Assembly: GCF_040358985.1 (NCBI RefSeq)
Contig: NZ_CP132932.1
Location: forward strand, 4,030,001 to 4,094,000
Reading direction: 5' to 3'
Length of the DNA: 64,000 nt
Source of the DNA: Tunturibacter empetritectus
Lineage (GTDB): Bacteria; Acidobacteriota; Terriglobia; Terriglobales; Acidobacteriaceae
Part shown: piece by piece, positions 18,270 through 25,237 of the stretch
How positions within the stretch are numbered: the stretch's first letter is position 1
How the letters are laid out: each line of letters opens with the position of its first letter
Notes under the pieces: model-generated
Database searches by the model: none
What the model was told of the DNA's origin: nothing
The model's input: only the letters and a program-made list of their open reading frames with translations
Program-made: the position numbers and the translations under genes

Positions 18270-18488
18270 GTCTCGCAACGAACTAGTCTGGGGCGTAGGG
18301 TCGGCTACCTGGGCCATCAGGAAAGACGCTAGATCCGGCCGCCAGTCAAAACCACAGATCAGAAGACAGATGGCAGCGATGCGAAGCTTGATGCCCCGTG
18401 TGTTTGTGGGAAGCTGCCGTTTCGCCGTTCCGAGTATCTTAGCCGGGACGATAAGAGGACGAATGATTGGTGTTCTGGTCTCGTTCAT
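17286..18488 (-). CDS. Secreted protein with two tandem DUF1579-like domains
   Basis: A 400-aa protein with an N-terminal hydrophobic export signal (RIAAICLLICGFDW...FLMAQ, around residues 35-60). The rest is two copies of one domain of about 150 residues: copy 1 at about 74-220 and copy 2 at about 250-400. Both open with DGQHDFDF(N/D)FG(V/T)W, continue with VRKVWDGRAQL / IKKVWNGRANL, EADGPNGHWE / KADGPAGHIE, and end with SNDGGATW / SDDGGKTWEVNW. The pattern resembles DUF1579-like lipocalin-fold proteins; no catalytic residue is evident. The start is taken at the ATG 18486-18488; an upstream GTG at 18527 would add 13 residues. It is divergent from the regulator gene. Confidence 0.75.
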   Translation of the reverse strand: MNETRTPIIRPLIVPAKILGTAKRQLPTNTRGIKLRIAAICLLICGFDWRPDLASFLMAQVADPTPQTSSLRDGQHDFDFNFGVWHTHIRRVLDPFSGSSKSVELNGTVTVRKVWDGRAQLEEIEADGPNGHWEGLTLFLYNPHSHQWSQTFIDSKMGVLNTPTIGSFKDGRGELFSQDTFHDKSILVRGVWSNIKPGSHRYEESYSNDGGATWAAAFTADLTQETQSTAPDIPIADANKDAKTTSVEDGQHDFDFDFGTWKTHSSRLLHPLTGSTTWADMDGGSVIKKVWNGRANLAEYKADGPAGHIELLSLRWFNPATREWNLDFATPNVGTLGIPGVGEYKNGHGDFYDYELINGRSVLVRFSIWKITPDTAQSEQAFSDDGGKTWEVNWVNKYER

Positions 18489-18529
18489 GCGAGCAGTGTA
18501 GGCTTGTTTCCACGTTGAGCATTCCACTT

Positions 18530-19840
18530 ATGACACACGGATTTTCAAAGAAAAATCAAAGCTCAGTGGAGTATGCGTACCGGTTCGGCGATTTCGAACT
18601 GCATCCGGACGAGCGTCTCCTAAAGAAAGCTCGCGTTCCGGTTCCGCTTCAACCTAAAGCCTTTGACGCGCTCCTCTGTCTAATACGGAGGGCCGGACGC
18701 CTGGTTAGCAAACAAGAGCTGATTGAGACGCTCTGGCCATCCGTGCATGTGAGTGAATCAAACCTTACCAACACGATCGTAAACCTGAGAAAGATTATTG
18801 GTCGCGATACGATTCGCACCGTTTCGAAGCATGGCTATCGATTTGAGCTGGCTGTTACGGGGGAACCGGGTGTAGCGCAAGCGACGTATGAGAGGTTCAC
18901 TCGCGCAAAAGAGCTGACCATTCAACGATCTTTGGAGTCGATGCAGCTTGCGCGCGACCTGTACTGGACCTGTCTTGCGGTGGATCCCAGCTTTGCGCCT
19001 GCGTGGGCGTGGCTGGGTCGATGCTGCTGGTTCCTTGATAAATTCAGCAGCAGCTCTTCAGTAAATCTGGAGCTGGCGCATGCCGCATTTCAGCGGGCGT
19101 TCGCTCTTGATCCGGACCTAGCCTGCGCGCACCAGTTCTATACCTTGATTCAGGTAGACACTGGACATGCGAATGAAGCATTGGATCGGCTGCTGGAACG
19201 GTTGCGGCGCCATCCTGGAGAACCGGAATCGTTTACCAGTTTGGTCCAAGTATTCCGATTTCGAGGACTGCTCCAGCAGTCGGTTAAAGCACACCACCGA
19301 GGAGTCGAGCTGGACCCGGCGCTTGTGACGAGCGTGGCTCATACGCTGTTTCTTTCCGGCGAATATGCCTCTGCCATTGAGCATTACAGCGGAAGGGCTG
19401 CCTACTATCTCGACGCGGCAGCCTGGGCGGCTCTGGGAAATCGAAGACGGGCGATTAGTCTCTTGCGCGATCGACTGAACGGAATGGCGTTATCGAAATT
19501 AATGGTTGCTCTTATGAGCTCGCTGTTGGCTGTTCTCGAAGGCAGGACGAGTGAAGCTGTCCAGCTGATGGAGACTGCGGATACAACTCGCGAACCCGAA
19601 ATTCTCGTTTATTTTGCGCGACACTATGGCCGGCTCAAGATGACGGACCTAGCTGTAGAAGCTATAAAGCAGGCGGCGCAGTCAGGGTTTGTTTGCGCAA
19701 CCGCCACTCTGAGTTCCGACCCATGGTTGAGTGCAGTGCGAAAACATCCAGAGTTTAACTCCCTGCTGCACAATGCGGAGACTTTCGTTGAAGAATCGCG
19801 ATCGAGCCTCGCGGCGTTTTCTAAGAGCTGGCTGTCTTGA
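18530..19840 (+). CDS. Winged-helix (OmpR/CadC-type) regulator with TPR-like C-terminal region
   Basis: A 436-aa protein. Residues about 14-108 form an OmpR/PhoB-type DNA-binding winged helix (YRFGDFELHPDERLLKK, FDALLCLIRRAGRLVSKQELIETLWP, LTNTIVNLRKIIG, TVSKHGYRFE). No receiver domain and no transmembrane helix is seen. The remaining 320 residues are helical and contain tetratricopeptide-like units (WAWLGRCCWF, AHAAFQRAFALDPDLACAHQ, HHRGVELDPALV). It probably binds DNA and senses a partner protein or ligand through the TPR part, in the cytoplasm. ATG at 18530 is chosen; an upstream in-frame TTG at 18467 would run into the divergent gene. The divergent duplicated-domain protein is a plausible target. 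Confidence 0.82.
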   Translation: MTHGFSKKNQSSVEYAYRFGDFELHPDERLLKKARVPVPLQPKAFDALLCLIRRAGRLVSKQELIETLWPSVHVSESNLTNTIVNLRKIIGRDTIRTVSKHGYRFELAVTGEPGVAQATYERFTRAKELTIQRSLESMQLARDLYWTCLAVDPSFAPAWAWLGRCCWFLDKFSSSSSVNLELAHAAFQRAFALDPDLACAHQFYTLIQVDTGHANEALDRLLERLRRHPGEPESFTSLVQVFRFRGLLQQSVKAHHRGVELDPALVTSVAHTLFLSGEYASAIEHYSGRAAYYLDAAAWAALGNRRRAISLLRDRLNGMALSKLMVALMSSLLAVLEGRTSEAVQLMETADTTREPEILVYFARHYGRLKMTDLAVEAIKQAAQSGFVCATATLSSDPWLSAVRKHPEFNSLLHNAETFVEESRSSLAAFSKSWLS

Positions 19841-19945
19841 CGCTCTGTCAGATCGGAAGATCCGCGCATCTGCCGCAGAATTTTTGAGTGTATTTGCGTA
19901 TGATGTGTCTCTGTTCGTTTCGACGCTGAAAGGTTGATACCGAAC

Positions 19946-19954
19946 AGGAGGAGG
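19946..19954 (+). promoter_or_regulatory. Strong ribosome-binding site that fixes the glgA start
   Basis: AGGAGGAGG at 19946-19954 stands six bases before the TTG at 19961. An in-frame TTG further upstream (19934) has no comparable site and would place this Shine-Dalgarno inside the coding region. Confidence 0.7.
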
Positions 19955-19960
19955 CTTGGT

Positions 19961-21175
19961 TTGCGAGTTGCTCTGATGACACGGGAGTATCCCCCAAATG
20001 TTTACGGCGGGGCCGGAGTTCATGTGGAATATCTCAGCCGCGAGTTGGCCAGGACGATCGACATCGAGGTCTATTGCTGGGGAAATCAATCGGTCGATGA
20101 AGGGAACTTGCATGTTCATGGTGCAGAACCATGGTCGGAGATCACAAATGGCACAGAGGGAAAGTACAAGACGGCCCTTGAGGCGTTGAGTCTCAATCTC
20201 GCACAGGTGAAGTCGCTGGCGGCGATCGATGTGGTGCATACGCACACGTGGTACGTATCGATGGCAGGATTTTTTGCCAAGAAGCTCTTCAACGTTCCGT
20301 TCGTCCTGACCACGCACAGCCTGGAACCTTTGCGTGGATGGAAGGCGGAGCAGCTGGGCAGTGGGTATGCGATGAGCTCTTGGATGGAACGTACCGCGAT
20401 CTTGGATGCCGATGCGGTGATCGCTGTGTCGAAGGGAACAAAAGAAGATATCCTTCGTTCTTATCCTGAGATCAACCCGGAACGCATTCACGTTATCTAT
20501 AACGGGATTGATCTGAAGGAGTATCAGAAGACTTCGGACACGTCGGCGCTCATCAAGTATGGAGTTGATCCGATGGTGCCTTACGTTTTGTTCGTCGGGC
20601 GAATTACTCGGCAGAAGGGTGTTACGCATCTCGTCGAGGCGATCCCTCATCTGCCGAAGGGAACACAGGTTGTGCTTTGCGCAGGCGCGCCGGACACACC
20701 GGAGATTGCGGCCGAGATGCGCGAAAAGGTTGAGGCAGTCAGTAAGATAAATCCGCACGTAGTATGGATCGAGAAGATGGTGACCAAGCCGGAGGCGATC
20801 CAGCTTTACAGTAACGCGGCTGTTTTTTGTTGCCCTTCTGTCTACGAACCATTTGGCATTATCAATCTGGAGGCGATGGCCTGCCACGCTCCGGTAGTGG
20901 CGAGTGCGACCGGGGGGATTCTTGAGGTCGTGATAGACGGGGTAACGGGTTCTCTGGTGTCGTTCGAGCAAGATCCGGTGACTACGTTTCCCTCGAATCC
21001 AGAGAAGTTTTCGCGTGATCTGGCAGAGAAGATATCCGACTTGCTCGCTGATCCTGAGAAGGCTAAGAGGTTTGGGGAGGCTGGCCGCAGACGTGTAGAA
21101 GAGACCTTTGCCTGGTCGGCGATCGCAGAGCAGACGATCGATCTTTACCGAAAGCTTATCCGCGAACGCAGCTAG
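19961..21175 (+). CDS. glgA: Glycogen synthase, GT4 (actinobacterial GlgA/GlgM type)
   Basis: A 404-aa glycosyltransferase with the GT-B fold. The N-terminus (RVALMTREYPPNVYGGAGVHVEYLSRELA) is diagnostic of the short, actinobacterial-type glycogen synthase group rather than classical E. coli GlgA. Further signs are HTHTWYVSMAG, TTHSLEPLRGWK, FVGRITRQKGV and the GT4 donor-binding CCPSVYEPFGIINLEAMAC. Members use ADP- or UDP-glucose; in mycobacteria the homologue makes maltose-1-phosphate (GlgM). Cytoplasmic alpha-glucan synthesis fits with malQ in the same window, though the two are 9 kb apart. The TTG start at 19961 is chosen because of a strong Shine-Dalgarno. Confidence 0.9.
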   Translation: MRVALMTREYPPNVYGGAGVHVEYLSRELARTIDIEVYCWGNQSVDEGNLHVHGAEPWSEITNGTEGKYKTALEALSLNLAQVKSLAAIDVVHTHTWYVSMAGFFAKKLFNVPFVLTTHSLEPLRGWKAEQLGSGYAMSSWMERTAILDADAVIAVSKGTKEDILRSYPEINPERIHVIYNGIDLKEYQKTSDTSALIKYGVDPMVPYVLFVGRITRQKGVTHLVEAIPHLPKGTQVVLCAGAPDTPEIAAEMREKVEAVSKINPHVVWIEKMVTKPEAIQLYSNAAVFCCPSVYEPFGIINLEAMACHAPVVASATGGILEVVIDGVTGSLVSFEQDPVTTFPSNPEKFSRDLAEKISDLLADPEKAKRFGEAGRRRVEETFAWSAIAEQTIDLYRKLIRERS

Positions 21176-21271
21176 GCAATTCATCGAAGTAATTTCGTTG
21201 ATCCTTGTTACATAACAATCTAGAACACGAAACTGCCGAGCTGATATTTGGTTGGCGACTCTGAAGGTGGG

Positions 21272-22360
21272 ATGAGCGGAGATTCCAGAAGAATTAATGT
21301 TGGCCTGGTCGGCTATGGTTATGCAGGAAAGACCTTTCACGCACCGCTAATTCGTGCGGTTCCGGGGCTTGCGTTGAGAATGGTGGGCTCAAGCAGGCCT
21401 GAGATTGTGCGGAAGGACCTGGGTGAGATCACGGTTTGTTCTCCCGCGGAGGTGGCGATACATCCCAATGTCGATCTGGTGGTGATCGCGAGCCCTAACG
21501 ACAGCCATTATCCGCTTGCTTCGGCTGCGTTGCGCGCGGGTAAGGATGTGGTGGTCGACAAGCCGTTCACGGTGACACTCGCCGAAGCGCGCTCTCTGCT
21601 GCAAATTGCAGAGGAGCAGGGAAGAATGATTTCGGTGTTTCACAATCGCCGATGGGAGAGCGAGATTCAGGCCACACGTGCGGTGCTGCAGTCGGGCCTG
21701 CTTGGTGTGGTCTCACACTATGAGTGCCACATGGACCGCTATCGGCCTCACGTTCGTCAGCGCTGGCGCGAGGATATGGGTCCAGGTGCGGGGTTGTGGT
21801 TTGATCTGGGGCCACATCTAATCGATCAGGCGCTTTATCTCTTCGGCCTCCCACAATCTATTAGCGCGAGCTTTGCCACTCTGCGCGAAGGCGGAAAGAC
21901 AGACGACTGGGCTCATGTTCAGCTGAACTATGAGAGCATGCGTACGATACTTCATGCGTCCTTGCTGGTCTCGAAAGGCGGTCCAAGGTCGATTGTGCAT
22001 GGGACAAGAGGGAGCTGGATGAAGTACGGTGCAGATGTGCAGGAGACACAGTTGAAGGAAGGCATGGTGCCTGGCAGTCCCGGCTTCGGCTACGACCCTG
22101 ACCCGGGCCTTCTGTACGATGGCGAGATGGGCATGCGCACAGAGATTCCCGCACCGCCGGGCAACCAGCAGATGTACTACATGCAGATCAGGGACGCGAT
22201 GCTTGGAGGGCAACAAGCTTCGATTCCGGCGATCGATGCGGTTGCGGTGATGGCTGTGCTGGAGACAACATTTCGCTCGGCCGAGCAGGGAAGAGTGCTG
22301 CTGCTCCCGATGAGCCTAGGCGAGATTGCTCAGTGGCGTGGAGCTCATCCTACCCTTTAG
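21272..22360 (+). CDS. Gfo/Idh/MocA-family oxidoreductase (YdgJ-like)
   Basis: A 362-aa NAD(P)-dependent oxidoreductase. The Rossmann fold starts with NVGLVGYGYAGKTFHAPLI; DLVVIASPNDSHYPLASAALRAGKDVVVDKPFTVTLAEA holds the family's central EKP-like motif as DKP. The C-terminal alpha/beta domain includes FHNRRWESE and GAGLWFDLGPHLIDQALYLFG, in which D and H are the usual catalytic pair. The arrangement is closest to YdgJ/IolW-like members that act on inositols or sugars; the substrate is not determinable. The ATG at 21272 is chosen; an in-frame TTG at 21248 is the alternative. It follows glgA by about 95 bases. Confidence 0.88.
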   Translation: MSGDSRRINVGLVGYGYAGKTFHAPLIRAVPGLALRMVGSSRPEIVRKDLGEITVCSPAEVAIHPNVDLVVIASPNDSHYPLASAALRAGKDVVVDKPFTVTLAEARSLLQIAEEQGRMISVFHNRRWESEIQATRAVLQSGLLGVVSHYECHMDRYRPHVRQRWREDMGPGAGLWFDLGPHLIDQALYLFGLPQSISASFATLREGGKTDDWAHVQLNYESMRTILHASLLVSKGGPRSIVHGTRGSWMKYGADVQETQLKEGMVPGSPGFGYDPDPGLLYDGEMGMRTEIPAPPGNQQMYYMQIRDAMLGGQQASIPAIDAVAVMAVLETTFRSAEQGRVLLLPMSLGEIAQWRGAHPTL

Positions 22361-22671
22361 CGACGCGAATCTGACGTTGAATTAAACGGGTTCGAAAAGT
22401 GTAGTGATACTGAGTGGCTTGGGGACCTCTGCTGCCAATGTGGGGGCGTGGAGATGTCCGTAGACAGGTCTGCTGTAAAGCACAGCACGCTGTTGAGCGT
22501 ATCACTTACAACGAGGAGAGTATCGCGCTCTGCTGTCATGGCGACGGATCTTCCGGAGTGCTGGGGCCGACTCTGAGCTGTTGATCATGCACCGGGATTA
22601 TATCTAGTGCAAAAGTAGTGCAATTCGCTCCCTGCACTCTGTGAGTTGTTGACTTGCATGGTAGTTAAAGG
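22361..22671. other. Gene-poor stretch between the oxidoreductase gene and tRNA-Lys
   Basis: No well-supported gene. The stretch holds a promoter-like site on the minus strand (22597-22623) and below it a 60-codon minus-strand ORF (22357-22539) that overlaps the last bases of the oxidoreductase gene. No terminator-like hairpin is evident for the oxidoreductase transcript. Confidence 0.5.
22597..22623 (-). promoter_or_regulatory. Promoter-like site with an 11-bp-spaced direct repeat
   Basis: On the minus strand TTGCACTA occurs twice, 11 bp apart (22616-22623 and 22605-22612), and a perfect TATAAT follows at 22597-22602. The first TTGCAC sits 15 bp from the TATAAT, shorter than optimal. The repeat is suited to a dimeric regulator. 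The only reading frame downstream is a doubtful 60-codon ORF. Confidence 0.3.
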
Positions 22672-22747
22672 TGGTGGACGCGGTAGGGATCGAACCTACG
22701 ACCAGTCGATTAAGAGTCGAATGCTCTACCAACTGAGCTACGCGTCC
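22672..22747 (-). tRNA. tRNA-Lys (anticodon CTT)
   Basis: A complete cloverleaf on the minus strand: acceptor GGACGCG/CGCGTCC, D-stem GCTC/GAGC with GG in the loop, anticodon loop CTCTTAA giving CTT (reads AAG, lysine), T-arm GTAGG-TTCGATC-CCTAC. The discriminator is A and the CCA end is encoded. The outermost pair of the anticodon stem (27-43) is a T-C mismatch; the other four pairs are intact. It stands alone, downstream of mqnD on the same strand. Confidence 0.96.
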
Positions 22748-22840
22748 TTTAGTTTTTTACTCCTGGAGAAGGAGATCGGTGAGAGTCTTTGCATGGGGTG
22801 TTGTAGACAGGACTCAATCAGGCGACTTATTAAAGATAAC

Positions 22841-22874
22841 ACAGCTTGCAGCGTAAAACAGGCCTGCAAGCTGT
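22841..22874 (-). terminator. Perfect inverted repeat, probable terminator of bioY-mqnD
   Basis: ACAGCTTGCA (22841-22850) and TGCAAGCTGT (22865-22874) are perfectly complementary with a 14-base loop that contains a further small palindrome (CAGGCCTG at 22859-22866). Read on the minus strand the hairpin follows the mqnD stop by about 60 bases and is trailed by GTTATCTTTAA. The T-tract is weak, so it could also be a protein-binding or processing site ahead of the tRNA. Confidence 0.5.
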
Positions 22875-22933
22875 GAGTTGGATGAAAGTATCTGCGCAGC
22901 GCGCTGGCGCTGAGTGCTTGTGAACTGGCCGGT

Positions 22934-23788
22934 CTAGCCGACGAAGTCTACGCTGGCGCGGTGGGGAATGATGCCGCGGTCGTAGCCCATGGCGAGAAGT
23001 TTGCGAATGGCGTCCTTGCCGTCTTCGCCGTAGTTCAGGGTGCGCTCGTTGACGTACATGCCGACGAAGCGATTGGCGAGGGTGGGGTCGAGGTCGCGGG
23101 CGAACTGCATGGCGTAGGCTAAGGCCTCTTCGCGGTTGTCGAGTGCGTGCTGGATGCTGTCGCGCAAGGCGTTGGTGGTGGTGAGGAGAGCCTCGGCGCC
23201 GAGGGAGCGGCGGATGGCATTGCCGCCGAGAGGGAGGGGTAGGCCAGTCTGGTCGCGCCACCACTGGCCGAGGTCGAGGAGCTTGATGAGGCCATCGTTA
23301 GCGTAGGTGAGTTGGCCTTCGTGGATGATGAGGCCAGCGGCGAACTCGCCTGCGACGACGGCGGGGATGATCTTGTCGAAGGGGACGGTGACGGTTTCGA
23401 TCTCGGGCGCGAAGAGCTTGAGCGTGAGATAGGCGGTAGTGAGGGTGCCGGGGACCGCGATACGCGTCTTCTTGACTTCGTCGAGCGAGAGCTTGCGGGG
23501 GGCGACGATCATGGGGCCGTAGCCTTCGCCGACACTGCCGCCGCAGGACATGAGGGTGTAGTTGTCCTGCAGGTAGGGGTAGGCGTGGAAGGAGATGGCG
23601 GTGACGTCGTAGAAGGCCTCGTTGATGGCGCGGTGATTAAGGGTCTCGATGTCGGTGAGGGTGTGGGTGAATTTGTAGCCGGGGACTCGAACCTTATTGG
23701 TGGCGAGGCCATAGAACATAAAGGCGTCGTCGGAGTCGGGGCTGTGGGCGATGCTGATTTCCTGGATTGCGGTGGTTGCGGTGGTCAT
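22934..23788 (-). CDS. mqnD: 1,4-dihydroxy-6-naphthoate synthase (futalosine menaquinone pathway)
   Basis: A 284-aa protein of the MqnA/MqnD periplasmic-binding-protein fold. The sequence follows MqnD along its length: IAHSPDSDDAFMFYGL (SPCPNDTF in other MqnD), DIETLNHRAINEAFYDVTAISFHAY, GGSVGEGYGPM, IAVPGTLTTAYLTLKLF, AGLIIHEGQLTY with the catalytic histidine, and GQWWRDQTGLPLPLGG. It converts cyclic dehypoxanthinyl futalosine to 1,4-dihydroxy-6-naphthoate, which implies that this organism makes menaquinone by the futalosine route. Start is the ATG at 23786-23788, preceded by AAGGA; the frame stays open far upstream but there overlaps bioY. It lies 92 bases after bioY in a likely two-gene transcript. 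Confidence 0.88.
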   Translation of the reverse strand: MTTATTAIQEISIAHSPDSDDAFMFYGLATNKVRVPGYKFTHTLTDIETLNHRAINEAFYDVTAISFHAYPYLQDNYTLMSCGGSVGEGYGPMIVAPRKLSLDEVKKTRIAVPGTLTTAYLTLKLFAPEIETVTVPFDKIIPAVVAGEFAAGLIIHEGQLTYANDGLIKLLDLGQWWRDQTGLPLPLGGNAIRRSLGAEALLTTTNALRDSIQHALDNREEALAYAMQFARDLDPTLANRFVGMYVNERTLNYGEDGKDAIRKLLAMGYDRGIIPHRASVDFVG

Positions 23789-23880
23789 GATGCTTCCTTC
23801 GGTGTTCGTTATGCGTGTGTGATGCGCAGTGGTGAGTGGCTCTGCGTCAAGTTTGGGTTGCTTGCGGCTGATGGGTCGCG

Positions 23881-24477
23881 TTAGGACTTGCGCCATCGTT
23901 TGATTGAGCTGAAGATACCGGCGGCCGCGGTGATCTTGACGATCTCGCCGGGAAGGAATGGGGCGATGGCCATGGTCCAGGTGGCGGCGGCGCTGGTGTG
24001 GAGGAGATGGGCTAGCCAGCCTGCTCCGAAGATGAAGATAGGTGCGCTGGCGAGGGTTGCGGCTACAAGGCCTGCACGGAAAGGGGTGGTGATGCGCTGC
24101 ATGGCTCTGACAGCCCAGCCGGCGGTTGCCGCGGCCAAGGGGTAGGAGAAGAGGTAGCCTGCGTTGGGCCCGAGCAGGTGAGCGATGCCACCGATGCTGT
24201 GGGGCGTGAAGACGGGGAGGCCCATCGCGCCTTCGGCTAGATAGAGGACCATTGCGGAGAAGCCAGCTACGGGACCGAGCAGCATGCCGACGAGGATGAC
24301 GGCGAAGTTCTGCAGGGTGAGGGGCACGGGCGTGAAGGGAAGTGGGAGAGAGATGTGAGCGCAGATGGCTACGAAGGCACTCGCTGCGATGGTGAGGATG
24401 ACTTTGCCGGAGAGAGATTCCTGAAGCGATCCGGTGCGGTGGGTGAGACCGAGTTGAGAGGAGGTGGCGGATTGCAT
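23881..24477 (-). CDS. bioY: Biotin transporter BioY (ECF S component)
   Basis: A 198-aa integral membrane protein with about six helices. BioY-typical features are LPFTPVPLTLQNFAVILVGMLLGPVAGFSAMVLYLAEGAMGLPVF and GPNAGYLFSYPLAAATAGW. It binds and imports biotin, alone or with an ECF energy module (EcfA/EcfT are not in the window). Imported biotin would serve AccB and other carboxylases. The ATG at 24475-24477 follows GGATC-type weak ribosome binding. It heads the minus-strand bioY-mqnD unit; I see no BirA- or BioR-type palindrome in the 265-base upstream region. Confidence 0.92.
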   Translation of the reverse strand: MQSATSSQLGLTHRTGSLQESLSGKVILTIAASAFVAICAHISLPLPFTPVPLTLQNFAVILVGMLLGPVAGFSAMVLYLAEGAMGLPVFTPHSIGGIAHLLGPNAGYLFSYPLAAATAGWAVRAMQRITTPFRAGLVAATLASAPIFIFGAGWLAHLLHTSAAATWTMAIAPFLPGEIVKITAAAGIFSSIKRWRKS

Positions 24478-24742
24478 GCGGAGATCCTTTCGCTGCTATT
24501 GCTTTAGTGTTTTGTGCTGCGGTTGAAGTGTTGGGGTTGGGGCCAGACTGCACGTTCCACACAAGAAGGATAACAAGGTGGTTGGGTTCGTGCAGATTAT
24601 TCGGTCATCAGCATGGATACGGAAGATGTGGACTTCAGTTTTCAGCCTTTTAGCAGAAGCCGGTATGAAGTAGGTACGTGCCTGGGGGAATTGGGGATTT
24701 CCACTTGACGGTGCGAGGAGCGAAGTTTGTACTGAAATTGGG

Positions 24743-25132
24743 ATGACACGTTTAAAGACAGCAGGCGTAGTGGCGATGCGATCCGGTGCCATCGCACGTC
24801 TCTATGAACATGGCCGGGTAGGGTGGCGAAAGATCGCTACTGGTGCCGCAGCGGTGCTCGCGGTCGCGATGGGTTACCACGTTATCTTTGGGCAGAATGG
24901 GCTGACGGTTTATCAGCAGAAGCGCAACGACGCGCAAAGCCTCGACATTCAGCTGCACAGTCTGCAGCGCGAGAACGATCTGTTGAAAGGGCATGTCGGC
25001 AGATTACAGAGCGATCCGAATGCGATTGAGCATCAGGCACGCGAGGAATTGCACTACACGCGGCCCGGTGAGGTGATCGTGTATATGCCCGCTCCCGCAG
25101 GATCAAGTCCTACAGGTGTCGCAAAGCAGTAA
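24743..25132 (+). CDS. Septum formation initiator family protein (FtsB/DivIC-like)
   Basis: A 129-aa bitopic membrane protein: a short cytoplasmic N-terminus, one transmembrane helix (around residues 32-50, IATGAAAVLAVAMGYHVIF), a coiled coil (about 57-90, heptad-like IQLHSLQRENDLLKGHVGRL), and the FtsB-typical end IEHQAREELHYTRPGEVIVYMP. FtsB/DivIC proteins bridge FtsL and FtsQ in the divisome. No ftsL, ftsQ or eno gene is adjacent. Start is ATG at 24743, preceded by TTGGG; a second in-frame ATG at 24776 would still keep the helix. It diverges from bioY. Confidence 0.88.
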   Translation: MTRLKTAGVVAMRSGAIARLYEHGRVGWRKIATGAAAVLAVAMGYHVIFGQNGLTVYQQKRNDAQSLDIQLHSLQRENDLLKGHVGRLQSDPNAIEHQAREELHYTRPGEVIVYMPAPAGSSPTGVAKQ

Positions 25133-25237
25133 ATGAATCTGGCTGCTTAGCCTTGCAGTGCCTTCCAGACACTTTCCTATCCCATCCTTTGGAGCTGTCT
25201 TCTTCTTTGCTTACTTGAGGGCGGCGGAGCTCTTGTG

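Noticed and set aside
19682..21340. 552-codon minus-strand ORF opposite the glycogen synthase gene
   Set aside because: The plus strand encodes a full glycogen synthase with all motifs; the antisense frame is Arg/Leu-rich and has no recognisable domain.
23789..24562. Extended N-terminus of the mqnD frame (up to 542 codons)
   Set aside because: The extra part overlaps bioY in another frame, is rich in Arg/His/Ser and has no domain; the ATG at 23788 with AAGGA gives the normal MqnD length.
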